From Hymenopus coronatus (taxonomy: Eukaryota > Arthropoda > Insecta > Mantodea > Hymenopodidae), in contig CM060893.1 in NCBI GenBank assembly GCA_030762935.1, positions 8,476,001-8,540,000 on the forward strand: 64,000 nucleotides of DNA. The letters are read 5' to 3'. Both the position numbers and the translations under genes were made by a program. Positions 10,322 through 22,085 of this stretch are shown here, piece after piece; position 1 is the first letter of the stretch; each line of letters starts with the position of its first letter. The notes beneath the pieces are model-generated. The model saw only the letters and a program-made list of their open reading frames with translations, searched no databases and was not told the DNA's origin.

Positions 10322-11190
10322 AAATATTAAAATTCTGATGTGTACCATTCACATGACTTTCTCTATATCCCTGCAACAAATTATTCTTAAAAAGCTTATG
10401 CTTCTATTTACTTTATGCTAATCAGAAAAAATTAGCAGAAATAGTCTTATTACTTGCTTCCTTGTAAGTAGAAGCGAAATAAGGGACTACCATAGGTTAA
10501 AGTGATAGTCAAAAGCTGGTTGCTATGTCAATGAAGTTCCTTTGTTTATATGGATAGGAGTTGACAAGTTCCTGTATGAGAAAAGTATACGTTTTTCGTA
10601 GCAGAAACCAAAAATAAGGAATGTCTCAAAAACGATGAACTCCACGATAAAAATGCATATAACATAAATTGTGTGTTTTAATGTGCTCTACATTTTTTGT
10701 GTAGTAGGTTTTTGTCCATATCTTATGGTTTAGCAGTTATTCAAAATTCAGTAAAATTCATACAGAATAAACTACTCTTCAGAGGCTATTCCCAGAAAAT
10801 TCAAGATATACATTTTATTTGTCAGGTAAATATCTTTAATATATAAAATTTTAATCAAAAGCGTTAGAGCCACTTTTGAGAAAATCAAAATTTTCGAAAA
10901 AAGTTCCATGTGAAGGATAGTTTGGGGTGGGGGGAATTTTTCTCAAAATCTTCGTGTCGCATCTCTGGAAGATACTAAACTTAAATACCAAGTTTGGTAT
11001 TTTACAGACTTTTCGTTTTTGAGTTATCATGTTCACACACACACACACACACACACACCAAATGCTTTTTTTTTGATATTGGGGAACCTAAAACATATAT
11101 TTCCGGCAAAATCTCAGTATCGAATTTTTGGGTGGAGTGCAATACCTTCTCTATACACTATGTACACAGTGCGTATAGAGAAAGTAAAAA
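10322..11190 (-). repeat. Repeat family H, copy H2
   Basis: Full-length reverse copy. It begins near CTGATGTGTACCATTCAC and ends in the hairpin at about 11148-11187 (CTTCTCTATACACT, then GCGTATAGAGAAAG). It contains a (CA)n run at about 11034-11058 at the position where copy H7 has a CT-rich microsatellite. Similarity to H1 is visible throughout. Confidence 0.75.
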
Positions 11191-11191
11191 T

Positions 11192-11465
11192 TTAGTCTCA
11201 ACATTGCATCTTTTTAAAATATTCTCCATTGCATTCTATACACTGTCGCATTCTTTCAAACCATTTTCCAAATGCTGAACACCATTCTTCTTTGGGGTGT
11301 TAATATGTTCTTCATAAACAGCTAATTGTGGCTTCAATTCATTGACCTAAAATTTTTCCTTCGTTTTGGGAATAGAAAAACTTGCATGAGGCCAGGTCAC
11401 ATCTGAAGGAAGAATGGGACAAATATATGACTCCTGCTGAATGCACAATGCAGTCTTTCAAGCTG
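11192..11465 (-). mobile_element. Transposase C-terminal fragment (mariner-type)
   Basis: Minus-strand reading gives DLASCKFFYSQNEGK and HPKEEWCSAFGKWFERM, then CIECNGEYF. This is the C-terminal pattern of a mariner lineage (LAPCDFFLFP ... W..CI...GxYF). It is broken by stops and lies between the H2 copy and another mariner relic. Confidence 0.5.
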
Positions 11466-11539
11466 ACTTTAAAGTCATAGAAAGTCTAAGTACAGATATT
11501 TTTTTAAAAAATAAGAGAGTATCATTTTCCAAATTCTTT

Positions 11540-12570
11540 ATTATTATTCAATACCTAACACTTATTTCTCTATTAGTCACCACTGTTATTGAGGCACTTG
11601 TAATGGGAAACCAGTTTTTGTGTACCTTCATCAAAGAATGTTCCCGCCTATGACGAAAGCCAAGTCTGCACTTTTTGTTTCACAGTATCATCATTGTTGA
11701 AAAGTTTTCCACCAAGGAATTTCTTCAGATAAAGGAACAGATGAAAGTCGCTTGGAGCCAAATCCGGACTGTATGGAGCATGGTTGATTTGTTTCCAACC
11801 ACATGACATGATTAGATCTTAAGTTTGGTGGCTGTGTGCGGCTCGGCATTGTCGTGAAGCAAAATGATTCCATGTGAAAATTTCCACATCTTTTGTTCTG
11901 TATTGTACAATGGAGCCATCATAGTGTTGCACAATAGATATCTCGGTTGATTATCTCATTCCTGGGCAAGAATTCAACCAGCAAAACACCTTATGTCCCA
12001 GAAAACCGTGCACATGATTTTGCGAGTGGATATTGCCTGTTTGAAATTCTTCTTCACAGGGGAAGTCGGAGTGTCTCCACTCAGGAGTGTTGTGAGACAC
12101 CCATGTCTCATTGTATTTAACAATGTGCATTAGCAAATCATCTTCCTCAGCATATTACGTGAGAGAATTTAGCACAGCGGCAGATCACTTGTTCTTGTGT
12201 TTATCAATAAGCCTTTTAGGCGCCCATCTTGAGAACAATTTCCGAAACCCTAAGCTTTCTGTCTCAATATTGTAGAGGACTGACCTTGAAATTTGTGGAA
12301 ACTGCAAAGACAACATCGTTATTGTGAAACGTCTGTCCTCGCAAATTTTTCCTTCCACTGTTTGTACCAAGTCATCTGTGTCTTACCCACTTCCTCGCTA
12401 TTCCATCAGACATTGTTTCTCCATACACTTCACACAATTGGCAATGAATGTTTGCTGGTGTAACATTTCTCGCATTCAAAAAACAAATCACTGACCTAAT
12501 TTCACAGTTGTCAGGTTGTTCGATTGTCTTAAACATTTTGAAACGTAATAGTAGGAAAATGCAAAATGAC
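11540..12570 (-). mobile_element. Mariner relic
   Basis: The minus strand carries, in order, an N-terminal helix-turn-helix (CEIRSVICFLNARNVTPANI, then LCEVYGETMSDG), a core with HSPYSPDLAPSDFHLF-like sequence near 11750 (read as APYSPDLAPSDFHLFLYLK) and the end HYKCLNNSGD. The PYSPDLAPSDFHLF block holds the third catalytic Asp of mariner DD34D enzymes. Many frameshifts and stops make it inactive. Confidence 0.8.
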
Positions 12571-12669
12571 GATCGCAAACGGCACTTAAAGAACAAAAAA
12601 ACACACACCCCTTGGCTTATGAGTGATGTTGATGTTCCATTTATCTCATTAACACTAGGCAATAGGTAA

Positions 12670-13370
12670 CAGTTATCAGATTTATTATAACTCGCCTACT
12701 GTAATGTTGGCACTATTGTAATGGTGCACATACACAATGAGTGAACTTGTCATTTAACACACCACTGTACTCGAACATTGGTGTAATGCACACCGATTTT
12801 CCACAGAGTCTGTCCAGTGTATGACATAACAGTTAGTGTGAGAATTTGCCATGAACTGAGACGGACAGTAGTTGTAGATTGTTAAACTTACAACTCACCT
12901 CCTTAGGAGAGCATTCAAATGATGTATACCAGTTTTGTAAACATTTAGTTTTCACTTCCTAGGTTTAGCGATACTGTTGTCATAAATGTATTAACCAGAC
13001 ATCCCACAGTCTCTACCCAGAGCTTGATAACCAAGACATTCCTGCTGAAATTGTCATTGATTTTTTTATGTTGTAATAAAAATTATTTGTTCAAGCATGA
13101 ATTTCTCGGTAGGCATTTCTGTTGACAAATTAAAAGACCAAAACACTCTTATACAATGCAGATGCTTTGAATAAACTTTCACCTTTGAGATGCACACACT
13201 GTCTATACAACACAAACAAAAGTAGCAATTGAAACTGCTGATGAGGTTAACCTTGAACGTGAAGCAATTATATTACATAACAAATATTATATGTTAATAG
13301 CACATTGCAGTGAGTTTTTATTATAGGTTTACAACTTAGAAAAGAATGTTAAGGGGAGCAGCTACCACTG
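12670..13370 (+). other. Intron 6: no recognised element
   Basis: AT-rich sequence in which I see no gene, RNA or mobile element. Confidence 0.45.
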
Positions 13371-13374
13371 TTGC

Positions 13375-13930
13375 TTGAGTGGCTCCTGTCTTTTTTGACA
13401 GTCTCAAAAATGGTTCATAACGATTTTGATTAAAATACCATAAATCAAAGATATTCACATGACAAAACATATATCTTGAATTTTGTGGGAATAGGCTTTG
13501 AAATCGTCATTCTGACTGCTTTTTTCATAACTGGCAAGCTGCATTTGTCTGAATACAAGACGACCTGAAATGCAAAACAATCCCCAATTTTTAGTGCTTC
13601 ACTTTGAAATTTAGCATATCAGCTATATAAAAAGAAGACATAACTTAATTTTTAAATGAAATTTAAAGTTTTGCCATATATTTTGAACAAGCTAAGGGAC
13701 ACTTAAGCTTATTATGTTCCCCTTTTCCTTTTTTTTTTCCTCTAAATTTGAATTTGTGCAAAAATTCATGTAATGGGTAGAACTAAGTAATAAAATTCTG
13801 CTAATGTTTATCTAGATTAGCATGGTGTTGAAAGAATTATCTTTTGTAAGACGTTTGTTTGTATAGTAGCTAGAGCAAGTCATGTGAGTGTAACACATCA
13901 GATTTTCTTAATTTCTATTTTTGTACACAT
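13375..13930 (+). repeat. Family H fragment interrupted by family M fragment
   Basis: The middle of family H (TCTCAAAAATGGTTCATAAC, ATATATCTTGAATTTTGTGG) ends near 13525. Its distal end resumes near 13795 (CTGCTAATGTTTATCTAGAT, GTGTAACACATCAGATTTTC). Between them lies about 245 bp starting TTTGTCTGAATACAAGACG that matches one end of family M. The order suggests M landed inside H, or that part of H was replaced. Confidence 0.55.
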
Positions 13931-14062
13931 GGTAGTGATTACACATGGCAACAAAATAGCAGTTTTCCTGATTGCTTACACATAGATTTACAAGTTGTTC
14001 AGTTAGATGAGTTTGGTTGATAATGCTGAAGACATTAGTGCTAATAAACATTAACTTTTCAG

Positions 14063-14214
14063 GGGTGTACTACCGTTTGGACAAAGAAAACGGCTGTGGG
14101 AGAAACATAGAGCGAAATCCCGCAAGCATCGACCATCAACCGTCAATGCTGAGATTGTGTGTGGAAGTCAAGTTTGCATGAAAAACAGTCCAATGTATCA
14201 GCCAGGAGCGATAG
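14063..14214 (+). CDS. UBR5: UBR5 exon 7
   Basis: Acceptor CTTTTCAG, donor ATAG|GTAAGC. Encodes residues 453-503: [20 protein letters not shown], then [20 protein letters not shown] and PGAI. Human UBR5 reads WGVVPFSQRKKMLEKARAKN and GTQVCLRNNPLYHAGA. It links the propeller to the following beta-rich part. Starts with the last base of the split Trp codon and ends with one base. Confidence 0.97.
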
Positions 14215-15724
14215 GTAAGCCCTCAATAATAATTGCTTTAGATTTTAAGAGATATTTCCATTTTTCCCCCTCCTGTTACATTAGGCATTTTAAGATTCTT
14301 GTTTATACTGCATTTTGGGTAAATTTTATGTGGCTAAGGTCCAGTTTCTCCATTTAATCTTCAGCTTTAAGTAGGGTTTAAACAGAGGCATTAGCTACAG
14401 TGGAGTTTCACGTTATTTAGTTCAAGCATTAAAGAGTTGGGCAAGCACTTCTTGAAGAATGGGAGTGTATTCCTCAAGAAACAATTGCTAACCTGATCAA
14501 AAGCATGCGAAGACATATGAATGCAGTATTCAAGCCAGAGGAGGTAATAAAGTAAACTTAAGTGCATTTTTAATGTTTAAAGCACCTAAAACTGTCCTTG
14601 CAGATAAAACAAAAGTTTTCATTGTTATACTTCCTTTAAAGATTTCTCATCACAGCTAAGTTTTTATTTCTATTTGTTGTAATTTAATGTACATTAAGGT
14701 GCCTAATAAAAGATTCGCTTGTTTAAATAGATATTTTTTCTACAACAATGTCTGAAATATGTCAACAATGAAAAACAAAATATAATCAAGTATATCTTTC
14801 TTTTTTTTTTGCTGGATAACCTACAAAAGCGTATTTTAGGAACAGCATTGCTACAAGCAAATTTTAAATCTCTCAATGCACATGCACGTTACCACTTTAC
14901 AGTTCTTAGAATTGTTTAGCTCAGTAAAGCTTGAATCAAGTATAATCTTGGCCTAAGGCTGATTCAAAATCACCCCAAAATGCTAACCAAAATGGAAATG
15001 GGAAGCAATGCAGGATACAAGATTTTGGTTCACAATAGCCTGGTTACAAGAAAATGGAATGCATATCGATAACCATATCAATTTCAAAGTGGAAAGTTGA
15101 TTTTGCACATTGGGAATTCATTTGTTTTTAGCTGACCAATGATATTTTTCACCTACCTCCAACTCAGTCAGCAAAATGCAAGTTAGACAATGTCAAATTC
15201 AAAAGAATTTGTGAAGGTCCCAGATTTGAATCCCAGAGTAGACTCATAGGTCTCTGTCATGTTCCTCGGTTCTATTGCTAGCTATGGAGGTGTTGGGTCA
15301 AGGATTGTGAAATGCAGAAGTAGAAGGGGTGACCACTAACAGATTACACAAAATCCTCAACTTCACTGCACATACATGAGTGTTCTGTCCCATGCAAGAT
15401 TGGTTTCCTATACTGTATATTGTTGATCATTAACTTGAAATAATTCTTCTTTATGCTTAACTAACTTGCTATGCTTATTGAAAGTGTGATCAGTTCCAAT
15501 TTTTTGTGGTGCGCTTTGTGCACTACTCATTAAATCAGTAATGTGTTGTCGTTCTTTAGTTTAGTTTACATGCGTATGCTTTCACTTCACCACATATCTT
15601 ATCTCTAAGTACTCTGTGTGCAGCTGTTACTTAGTTTACTCATTGCTTGTTGCTTACACGAAACTTCTCTATCTTTATGGTTACTGTTTTTATCTGGAGA
15701 GGCCATAACTATGCTAGGCAACTA
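14215..15724 (+). other. Intron 7, left part: no recognised element
   Basis: About 1.5 kb of AT-rich sequence with short poly-T runs. I find no open reading frame of note and no element whose family I can name. Confidence 0.45.
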
Positions 15725-17038
15725 CAGGGTTATTCTAAATTAGTTACCTGAAAGTATGAATGAATTATTTCGAAACTATAGACTGAAATTTATTCAGATG
15801 CTCATCAAACCTTATGTCATATCATGAAGTTTTAAACCTGGCCGGCAGACTTCGCTATGCACTCGTCTGGCAGGGAAAATGTGAAGCAACTCGCAACATA
15901 GTCTAGTAAGCAGTCGCCATAGAGTCTTACAGTGGTGCAGAGTGCGCGTAGTGTTGTCTGTGGTTTCATGAAACTAAATCTCAAATTACCGTACAAAGAC
16001 GTTTTCGTACAGGGTATCAAAAAGCTCCCCCAAGCATGGTATACTCGATTTGTAGAAAACAGGTAGTGTGTGGGACACCGAGAGAAAGGAAAGGGACACC
16101 CTCCTGTAGCAGACCATGTTGTGGAAGCCATGAGAAGAACTTATGCACAAAGTCCAAAGAAGTCTACAATTAGAGCAAGTTTGGAGCTGACCATTACACA
16201 TCTTAGGGTATGGAGAAGTTTACTGACGACTGCAGTGTAAGGGATACAAGTTGCAACTGATTCAGGCATTGACAAGCTCAAACGTTATGAGTTCTGTGCG
16301 GACATGGTGAACAGGATGGAAGAAGACAACAGTTTTCTAAACAAGATTGTGTTCAATGACAAGGCAACTTTTCACCTTAGTGGTACAGTTAATCACCACA
16401 ATATAAGAATATGGGGTTCACAGAAACCGACAGAATACCTGGAACATACACATGACTCACCAAAACTGAATGTGTTTTGTGCCCTAAGCTCCATGAAAGT
16501 GTATGGACCATTCTTTTTTATGGGAAGACTGTGACTGGCATCATATATCTAGATATGTTACAAAACTATATGCTGCCATAGCTGCAAGAAGATATGAGAG
16601 AGAATTTCATTTTTCAACAAGATGGAGCACCTCCTCAATACCACCATGAGGCCACTACGTACCTATCCCACACCACTCCCGCTTGGATTGGACATGGCAG
16701 GAACATAGCTTGGCCTCCACAAGCTCCCTCAAGCTTTCTGTGGGGTTACGTTAAAGATAACATGTACAACCATCCATTGCCCACCAATCTCAATGAGCTT
16801 TGTCAACGAATTAATGTAGTGGTAACTCGGGTAGATGCAGACATGATCACGCGTATCTGGGATGAACTGTCGTCAGGTGGGATATCTGCCGAGTGACAAA
16901 AGGGAGTCACATTGAACATTTGTAAACATTGCAAGTTAATGTTATGTCAATGTATGTAATGGAAAATGGAAATAAACTACGTAAAATAACTATGTATAAT
17001 TTAGCTGTATTATCAGGTAACTAATTTAAAATAACCCT
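15725..17038 (+). mobile_element. Mariner-like transposon with terminal inverted repeats
   Basis: The ends are near-perfect inverted repeats of about 26 bp: AGGGTTATTCTAAATTAG then TTACCTGA at 15726-15751, and their complement at 17013-17038 with one mismatch. A TA dinucleotide flanks each side, give or take one base. The + strand encodes a broken transposase: a helix-turn-helix part near 15960-16200 (WFHETKSQITVQRRFR; KKSTIRASLELTIT), then NKIVFNDKATFHLSGTVNHH, FIFQQDGAPPQYHHEA, FLWGYVKDNMYNHPLP and VDADMITRIWDELSS. Total length of about 1.3 kb is normal for a mariner. The reading frame is interrupted by frameshifts and stops, so it is defective although its ends look intact. Confidence 0.9.
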
Positions 17039-17735
17039 TATTCCATATGAACACTAGAACCACAATTTATATGTCATCCATCACCTGTACAGTATCTTAA
17101 ATGTATTAATTTGCCTATACTTCCCTAATTGGTTAGTTTCATTTCTGCTATATACCTTCATCTGATCATTGGACCCCTCGGCTCCACAAATCCTGGCTTG
17201 GATACATTTCCTGATCCCTAAACCAACAAAATAAAGGCAGGCTTTATTACATTATTTTCAGTAAACTCTTGCAAGAATCAGAACACCTTTTGTGTACTGA
17301 ATTATTTATATCATTCTTGACAAAATCAAAATAATTACTATGTCCTTTATAGGCATTACAATGGTATGAATATTTTCTTGATAAGACAAATGATATAGAA
17401 TTTTGATCAATGTGATAGTTGAAAATGAGTCGGAATAGTAACACTCACCTCACTTATATGTAATTATGTCTCTTAAATGTCTCAAACTTCTGAGTTATTT
17501 AATTAGAATTTTGATATTGATAAATCACTAATTACAATCATGATAATATTTAATAATTTCTTTTTTGGGCAGCCCTGTTTCTTGCTTCACTGTAAAGTTG
17601 CTGGGAGTTTCAGGTATCAAAATGACAATGCACTTTGGTGAAATGGAACTTCTGCCAGCTTGATCATTGGTGACAAGTTTGTGAACCAAAGCAAAAGTGT
17701 TTCTAATTTATATCGAAATGGCAATTCTGTTTTAG
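17039..17735 (+). other. Intron 7, right part
   Basis: Mostly unassigned. At about 17405-17500 it holds a single arm (GATAGTTGAAAATGAGTCGG, ACACTCACCTCACTTATATG) matching the fold-back at 7662, and next to it CTCAAACTTCTGAGTTATTT, which is the complement of the flank at 7635. The + strand stretch before exon 8 is open by chance only. Confidence 0.45.
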
Positions 17736-18059
17736 GATTCACGATCTCAGGTGGCATTCCAAAAGTTGGTCAGCTATTGAATGCAGCATGGAATCTGACA
17801 GATGTCTGTCGCTTCAAACTAATAACTGTGCCAGCACCATCACCTCATCATAGTGCAGCTTCCACCCCAGAACATCGGCGTGGGGGAGACGGTAGTGGCA
17901 GCAATAGCAGCAGCTCTTCAACGGCACCTGGCAGCAGCGGAGCAGCAGGCAGCAAGAACGCACTACACAAGGAGACAGCCGACAGACTAGATATGCCCCC
18001 TCCTCCATCTCCAGCGTCGAGTACATGTAGCGATACAGGCAGCATCACCACCAGTCACA
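17736..18059 (+). CDS. UBR5: UBR5 exon 8: conserved core plus Ser/Gly insert
   Basis: Acceptor TTTTAG, donor CACA|GTAAGT. Encodes about residues 504-611. [20 protein letters not shown], then LTDVCRFKL, matches human SISAGIPKVGVLMESVWN. A low-complexity Ser/Gly/Ala tract follows (about 18 of 30 residues Ser or Gly), then [18 protein letters not shown], which matches human GPPPSPASTCSD. Ends with one base. An upstream in-frame opening from 17660 lies before the acceptor and is intronic. Confidence 0.96.
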
Positions 18060-18138
18060 GTAAGTATCACCACAGTCTACTTGCTCATCATTATCTCTTA
18101 TTGTTTGAATGTTTCTAATTTACTCTTTATCTGTGTAG

Positions 18139-18252
18139 AGAGACAAAAGAGAACGGCTGCACCCAAAGGAGAAGAAACTGAGAAAAAAGATGAAGAAGAA
18201 TGGCAGTTAAAGGATGTTGTTTTTGTAGAGGATGTAAAATGTGTGCCAGTAG
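18139..18252 (+). CDS. UBR5: UBR5 exon 9: basic patch and start of small beta-barrel
   Basis: The preceding intron is only 79 bp. Acceptor CTGTGTAG, donor GTAG|GTGAGT. Encodes about residues 612-649: a basic cluster (KRQKR, a possible nuclear localisation signal at the same place as human YKRRRS), an acidic-Lys stretch, then [20 protein letters not shown], nearly identical to human. One base at the end continues into exon 10. Confidence 0.96.
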
Positions 18253-18364
18253 GTGAGTTCTGTTCTATTTGTGCTTTGTGTTACACTGAGGAACATTTTA
18301 TGTTGATGGGTTCCTGCTGTTTTTCTTATTTCCTGTTCTTGCACTAACGCATTCCTGTGTCCAG

Positions 18365-18507
18365 GTCGAGTATTGAAAGTAGATGGAGCTCATGTCGCAG
18401 TGCGTTTCCCTGGTACCAAAGAGACAAAAGAAATGAAAGATGTAAATTCAGACGACACCGTGAATCTATTGCAGGATTGTAGGCTAATGAGAAAGGATGA
18501 ACTCCAG
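18365..18507 (+). CDS. UBR5: UBR5 exon 10: small beta-barrel
   Basis: A 112 bp intron precedes it. Acceptor CCAG, donor CCAG|GTAATG. Encodes residues 650-697: GRVLKVDGAHVAVRFPGTKE, then NLLQDCRLMRKDELQ. Human UBR5 reads GKVLKVDGAYVAVKFPGT and LLQDCRLLRIDELQ. Ends in phase 0. Confidence 0.97.
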
Positions 18508-18639
18508 GTAATGTTTCTAATAATATGACAATTCATATTCTAATAGTTCAGGTGCAGGGAGTAGCAAGCTAATAGCATTCACTTATCAATATAACAAAAT
18601 TGATGTGTTTTTTTTTTTTTTTTGCATTTATAGTTAAAG

Positions 18640-18870
18640 TTTAGCATGTTGCAAGGATGTGACAATTTTTAAGAAAATCCTCACCCCAAACAACCCTACT
18701 GAAAAGTTTTTGGTTATTTATTTATTTTCTCAAAAATGACTCAGAATTTTGATTCAAATATGTGTAAAAGATATTTGTGACAAATTATATATTTTGAATT
18801 TTCTGCGAATAGAAGCCCTCTTAATTTTGAAAGACTTTCATATAATTGGTAAACGGTAGAGTCTGATTTA
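18640..18870 (+). repeat. Repeat family H fragment
   Basis: Contains the family H middle blocks in forward orientation: GCAAGGATGTGACAATTTTT, AATCCTCACCCCAAACAACC, TTTCTCAAAAATGACTCAG and ATATTTTGAATTTTCTGCG. Both ends are missing. Confidence 0.5.
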
Positions 18871-19817
18871 GTAGGTTTTGTAACTAGTTTTATGAAATAA
18901 TTTATACAAAACTAGTTGCAGAAGCTATTCTTCACAAGGTGACACTTGTGTATTCTGCCATTTCACAAATTTTTAACAACTTTCTGCAAGGGTAGTTTAT
19001 AGTCAAGACAATGCAGCAGCTAAAGCAGTTGCAGAGATGTTAGTGCTGACCTTAAAAATGAGAGAGGAGGAAAGAAACAAATATGGACTATAGCAAAATT
19101 TAAACATGAGACTTCTGGCACTTCTTGGAGGAATATTTTTTCATATCAATGTCCCCTCTAGTCGGTAAGGTGCCTCCAGCCATCTTCACCTTATTTATCT
19201 GCATACAAGACCACCTCAAATGCAAATCAAGTGCCACAGTCTGATTTTTAAAAAAAGTTACCCAACAGCCATCACTTTGTCCACGTGAAGATGTGCAATG
19301 CTGTCACATGTAGGAAGTGCATTCCTATTTCACTTTGTCCTTGTCTCTCCAAATTCCCAGTTCTATAAATAAGTGTTTGGAATATCCTGTATAAAATCAG
19401 CAATTTTAGTTAATCGTCAACCCCACCCCATCCATAGTAACGAATAACCAGTAATGTATTGTTTTTATGCAAAACTAAAGTTGTAAACTGCCACATTATC
19501 CAATAAAGGAAAAAGTCAGAAAAGCCAGAAGATTGAATTGTCTATTGGTTTATCATGAAGTTTTGTAAAATTTGCTTTAATTATTCTGTAATTAAACTTA
19601 ACTTAAATATGAAAAACCTTTTTTTTCTCCTCTGAAATTGGAGTTTAAATACTAATAATTTTTCATCCCTTCATTCTGTATACTGTGGATGCTATTTATC
19701 TTAATACATTTATGATACTATCACTATACAAAATTGTAGATTTTAAAATAGAAGTTGCTAGGAAAGGAAAAAGAAAAATATAGCATTGAAACGAGTTATT
19801 GCTCCTGGTTGTTGTAG
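18871..19817 (+). other. Intron 10 remainder
   Basis: Mostly unassigned. Near 19190-19250 there is TTTATCTGCATACAAGACCA followed by CCTCAAATGCAAATCAAG, resembling a family M end, but no matching right end was seen. Confidence 0.35.
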
Positions 19818-19929
19818 GTGATCAAGTCTGGAACAACATCAAGAGCTCCAGATTGTTTCCAGAGAATACCAAGGAGGGTGAATATTGCTGAAGGGGGACA
19901 GATTCTGACAATCACAATAGATGGTCAAG
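19818..19929 (+). CDS. UBR5: UBR5 exon 11
   Basis: Acceptor GTTGTAG, donor CAAG|GTAATT. Encodes residues 698-734: VIKSGTTSRAPDCFQRIPRR, then VNIAEGGQILTITIDGQ. Human UBR5 has VVKTGGTPKVPDCFQRTPKK at this place. It starts in phase 0 and ends with one base of a Gly codon. Confidence 0.96.
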
Positions 19930-20142
19930 GTAATTGCTAGTTTAGTGCTGAATCAGCTTATTGAAACACATAAATAAATTTAAATTTTTGAGAGTATTTC
20001 AGAAATGTAATGATTTAGGCAGTTAATCTGTATGGTTATCTGAAGTGAAAAATAAAATGAAATTGAGTTACAAAATACAGTCAAATGTCATTTTAATGAA
20101 TGCCGCTTAAATACTTCAGTTCAACAAAAACAATTTTTTTAA

Positions 20143-21138
20143 TTACCGTATTTATCAGAATACAAGACAATGTTTTGTTCCAAAACACTAGTCTTCAGAA
20201 CTGGAGGTCGTCTTGCATTCGCAAAATAAGTTTTCCGAACACCATGCAGGCGAAATCAAGTTTCAAACTTTGCGGGTATCGCAGTGACAAAGCCTGGGGA
20301 TTCCCATTAAAGTTGCAACATATACAGCACAAGTTCATTTCACTTCAAAAATTAGCTGTTAATGAGCCCAATAGAAAAAAGATTATTCTCTAAGACTAAA
20401 ATAAAATTAAAGGACTCTTTCACATCAATGGTTGGAAATGAAAATGGTGTGTTATTTATGGACGTTCTTTAACTGCTGTGGTTCTCAGTGTCCCATTCTA
20501 TATTGGGCATGAAAGACCGCTTAATTTTTCTGATAATTTCACGGGACCAACTGCTTTACTTCCCTTCCGAAGGAAGCCATACCAAGGATTTTTACACCCG
20601 AAAAAATCCATCGTCCTCCGCCGGGTTTGAACCTGCGACCTTGGTTGGAAGTAATGTATTGGAAGCCAAAGGTCAAGCAGAAAGAGAGAGGTTAGCTACG
20701 CATTTCCCTTCCTTGCACCATTATACCTATACCGGTACTTTTCTTCTGCCTCTCTGTGCCGTTGGCAATGTGAATTTATGGCAAATTCGATAAAACGTTT
20801 TACAGTATATTAAGTATAATGAAAAATGCACCATGTGTTATATTAAGTTGTTGTCTAAATAGAAAAACATATTTCCATCATCGTCATTACATTACACTGC
20901 CACCACTGCCATGTTGTTCCATCCCACATAAATTTCCACTCAAATTCAAATTAAGTGAAAAATAATAATAATTAGGGACTTAATAGGCCCAAGTGCCCAT
21001 TATTTTGTTCATAGTATATGTCAAAACTTTAAATTTCATTTAAACATTAAATTACATCTTCTTTTTACATATACATGCTAAATTCCAAAATTAAGTGCTG
21101 AAAAATGGGGATCGTCTTGCATTCGAATAAATACAGTG
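20143..21138 (+). repeat. Repeat family M, copy M3, hosting a SINE
   Basis: Inverted ends: ACCGTATTTATCAGAATACA on the left and TTCGAATAAATACAGTG on the right. The SINE A copy at 20443-20645 (minus strand) sits inside it. Sequence on both sides of the SINE continues the family M pattern (AGTGCTGAAAAATGGGGATC near the right end). It has only about one of the internal tandem units seen in M1 and M5. Confidence 0.65.
20443..20645 (-). mobile_element. SINE A copy, internally deleted, nested in family M
   Basis: The minus-strand body matches the other SINE A copies, from the B box (GGTTTGAACCTGCGACC seen on +) to the 3' end GTGTTATTTATGGACG. A middle piece (the CGTAAAAGAACCTCAAGCC block) is missing. 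Confidence 0.75.
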
Positions 21139-21840
21139 TATAGCAAAAGTAAGGAGTTTCTCTTAATGATTATATGACCAATTGAATGAATTTTTAAAAT
21201 ATCATGAATTACGGTGCAATTCAAAATCTACAAATAAAAGGTTATGATCCTCATTTTTTTCAAGTTAAGTTTACATGAAAGAATGTTGTTAATTATGCTT
21301 GAGACAAGATACATATATTGGATATGTTCTATCAATGTCCTTAGAAACGTCAAATATTTCTTTGCCTGTCCCAGACTACATTAGCAACCTTCTTTTATAT
21401 AGAGTTAAATTCTTTAAGAAAGAGAGAGAGTTATAATCTTGACTTGAGAGCTATTCAATTATAGGCTCTTTCTGGATTCAGAGAGTAATTTATTCATCCC
21501 TGAGCATACAACATTGCACACAGAGTTTGTTCTTCCCAGACTAAGATGTTATATTTAAAAAGAAAAAAAAAAGTGTTATTAGATTTAAAAGTTACAATTT
21601 TGTACTTTTAAGATGACATATTAAGTAACTGAGTTAACCAACTTTCAGTTCAACAAAATGAATTCCAAAATTGCCAATAAACTATTAATATAGTATCAAA
21701 TAAGAGCGACAGTGGAGCGCCATAATTAAATTTAAATTAATGAGTCACCTTTTTACACTTTTTGCTCCAACTTTCTTTGTTTGGGAAGACCAGTTTCAGG
21801 GTACTTTAACCCTATTAACCTAAGGTGAATCATTACGTTT
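21139..21840 (+). other. Intron 11: no recognised element
   Basis: AT-rich sequence with a short GA run near 21420. I find nothing identifiable. Confidence 0.45.
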
Positions 21841-21849
21841 AAATTTATT

Positions 21850-22085
21850 GTTATAGTATTAGACTGTAACGTTTCTGGAGCAATTGCTCATCTCCCTCAG
21901 GAAATAAGACAGTGGTTCAATCATTATTAACCTCTCATCCAAGATAGACAAGTCACTGTTTTAACACAAAGTTAATTTTATTATTGGAACCAGTTGAAAA
22001 ATTTAATGCCACAGCTGGGATTTCAACATGGTTCTCCCGCTCTATGTGTGGATGCTCTAACCAGTGAGCTATTGTGATAACATAC
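21850..22085 (-). mobile_element. Possible third tRNA-derived SINE (C)
   Basis: Reading the minus strand from 22085, AATAGCTCACTGGTTAGAGC fits a tRNA D-arm/A box. About 45 bases later ATGTTGAAATCCCAGC resembles a degenerate B box, followed by non-tRNA sequence. Only this one copy was noticed, so the call is weak. Confidence 0.4.

Noticed and set aside
20488..20793. 101-codon + strand ORF
   Set aside because: It reads through an antisense SINE A copy and flanking family M sequence. The phrase it encodes recurs wherever the SINE occurs.
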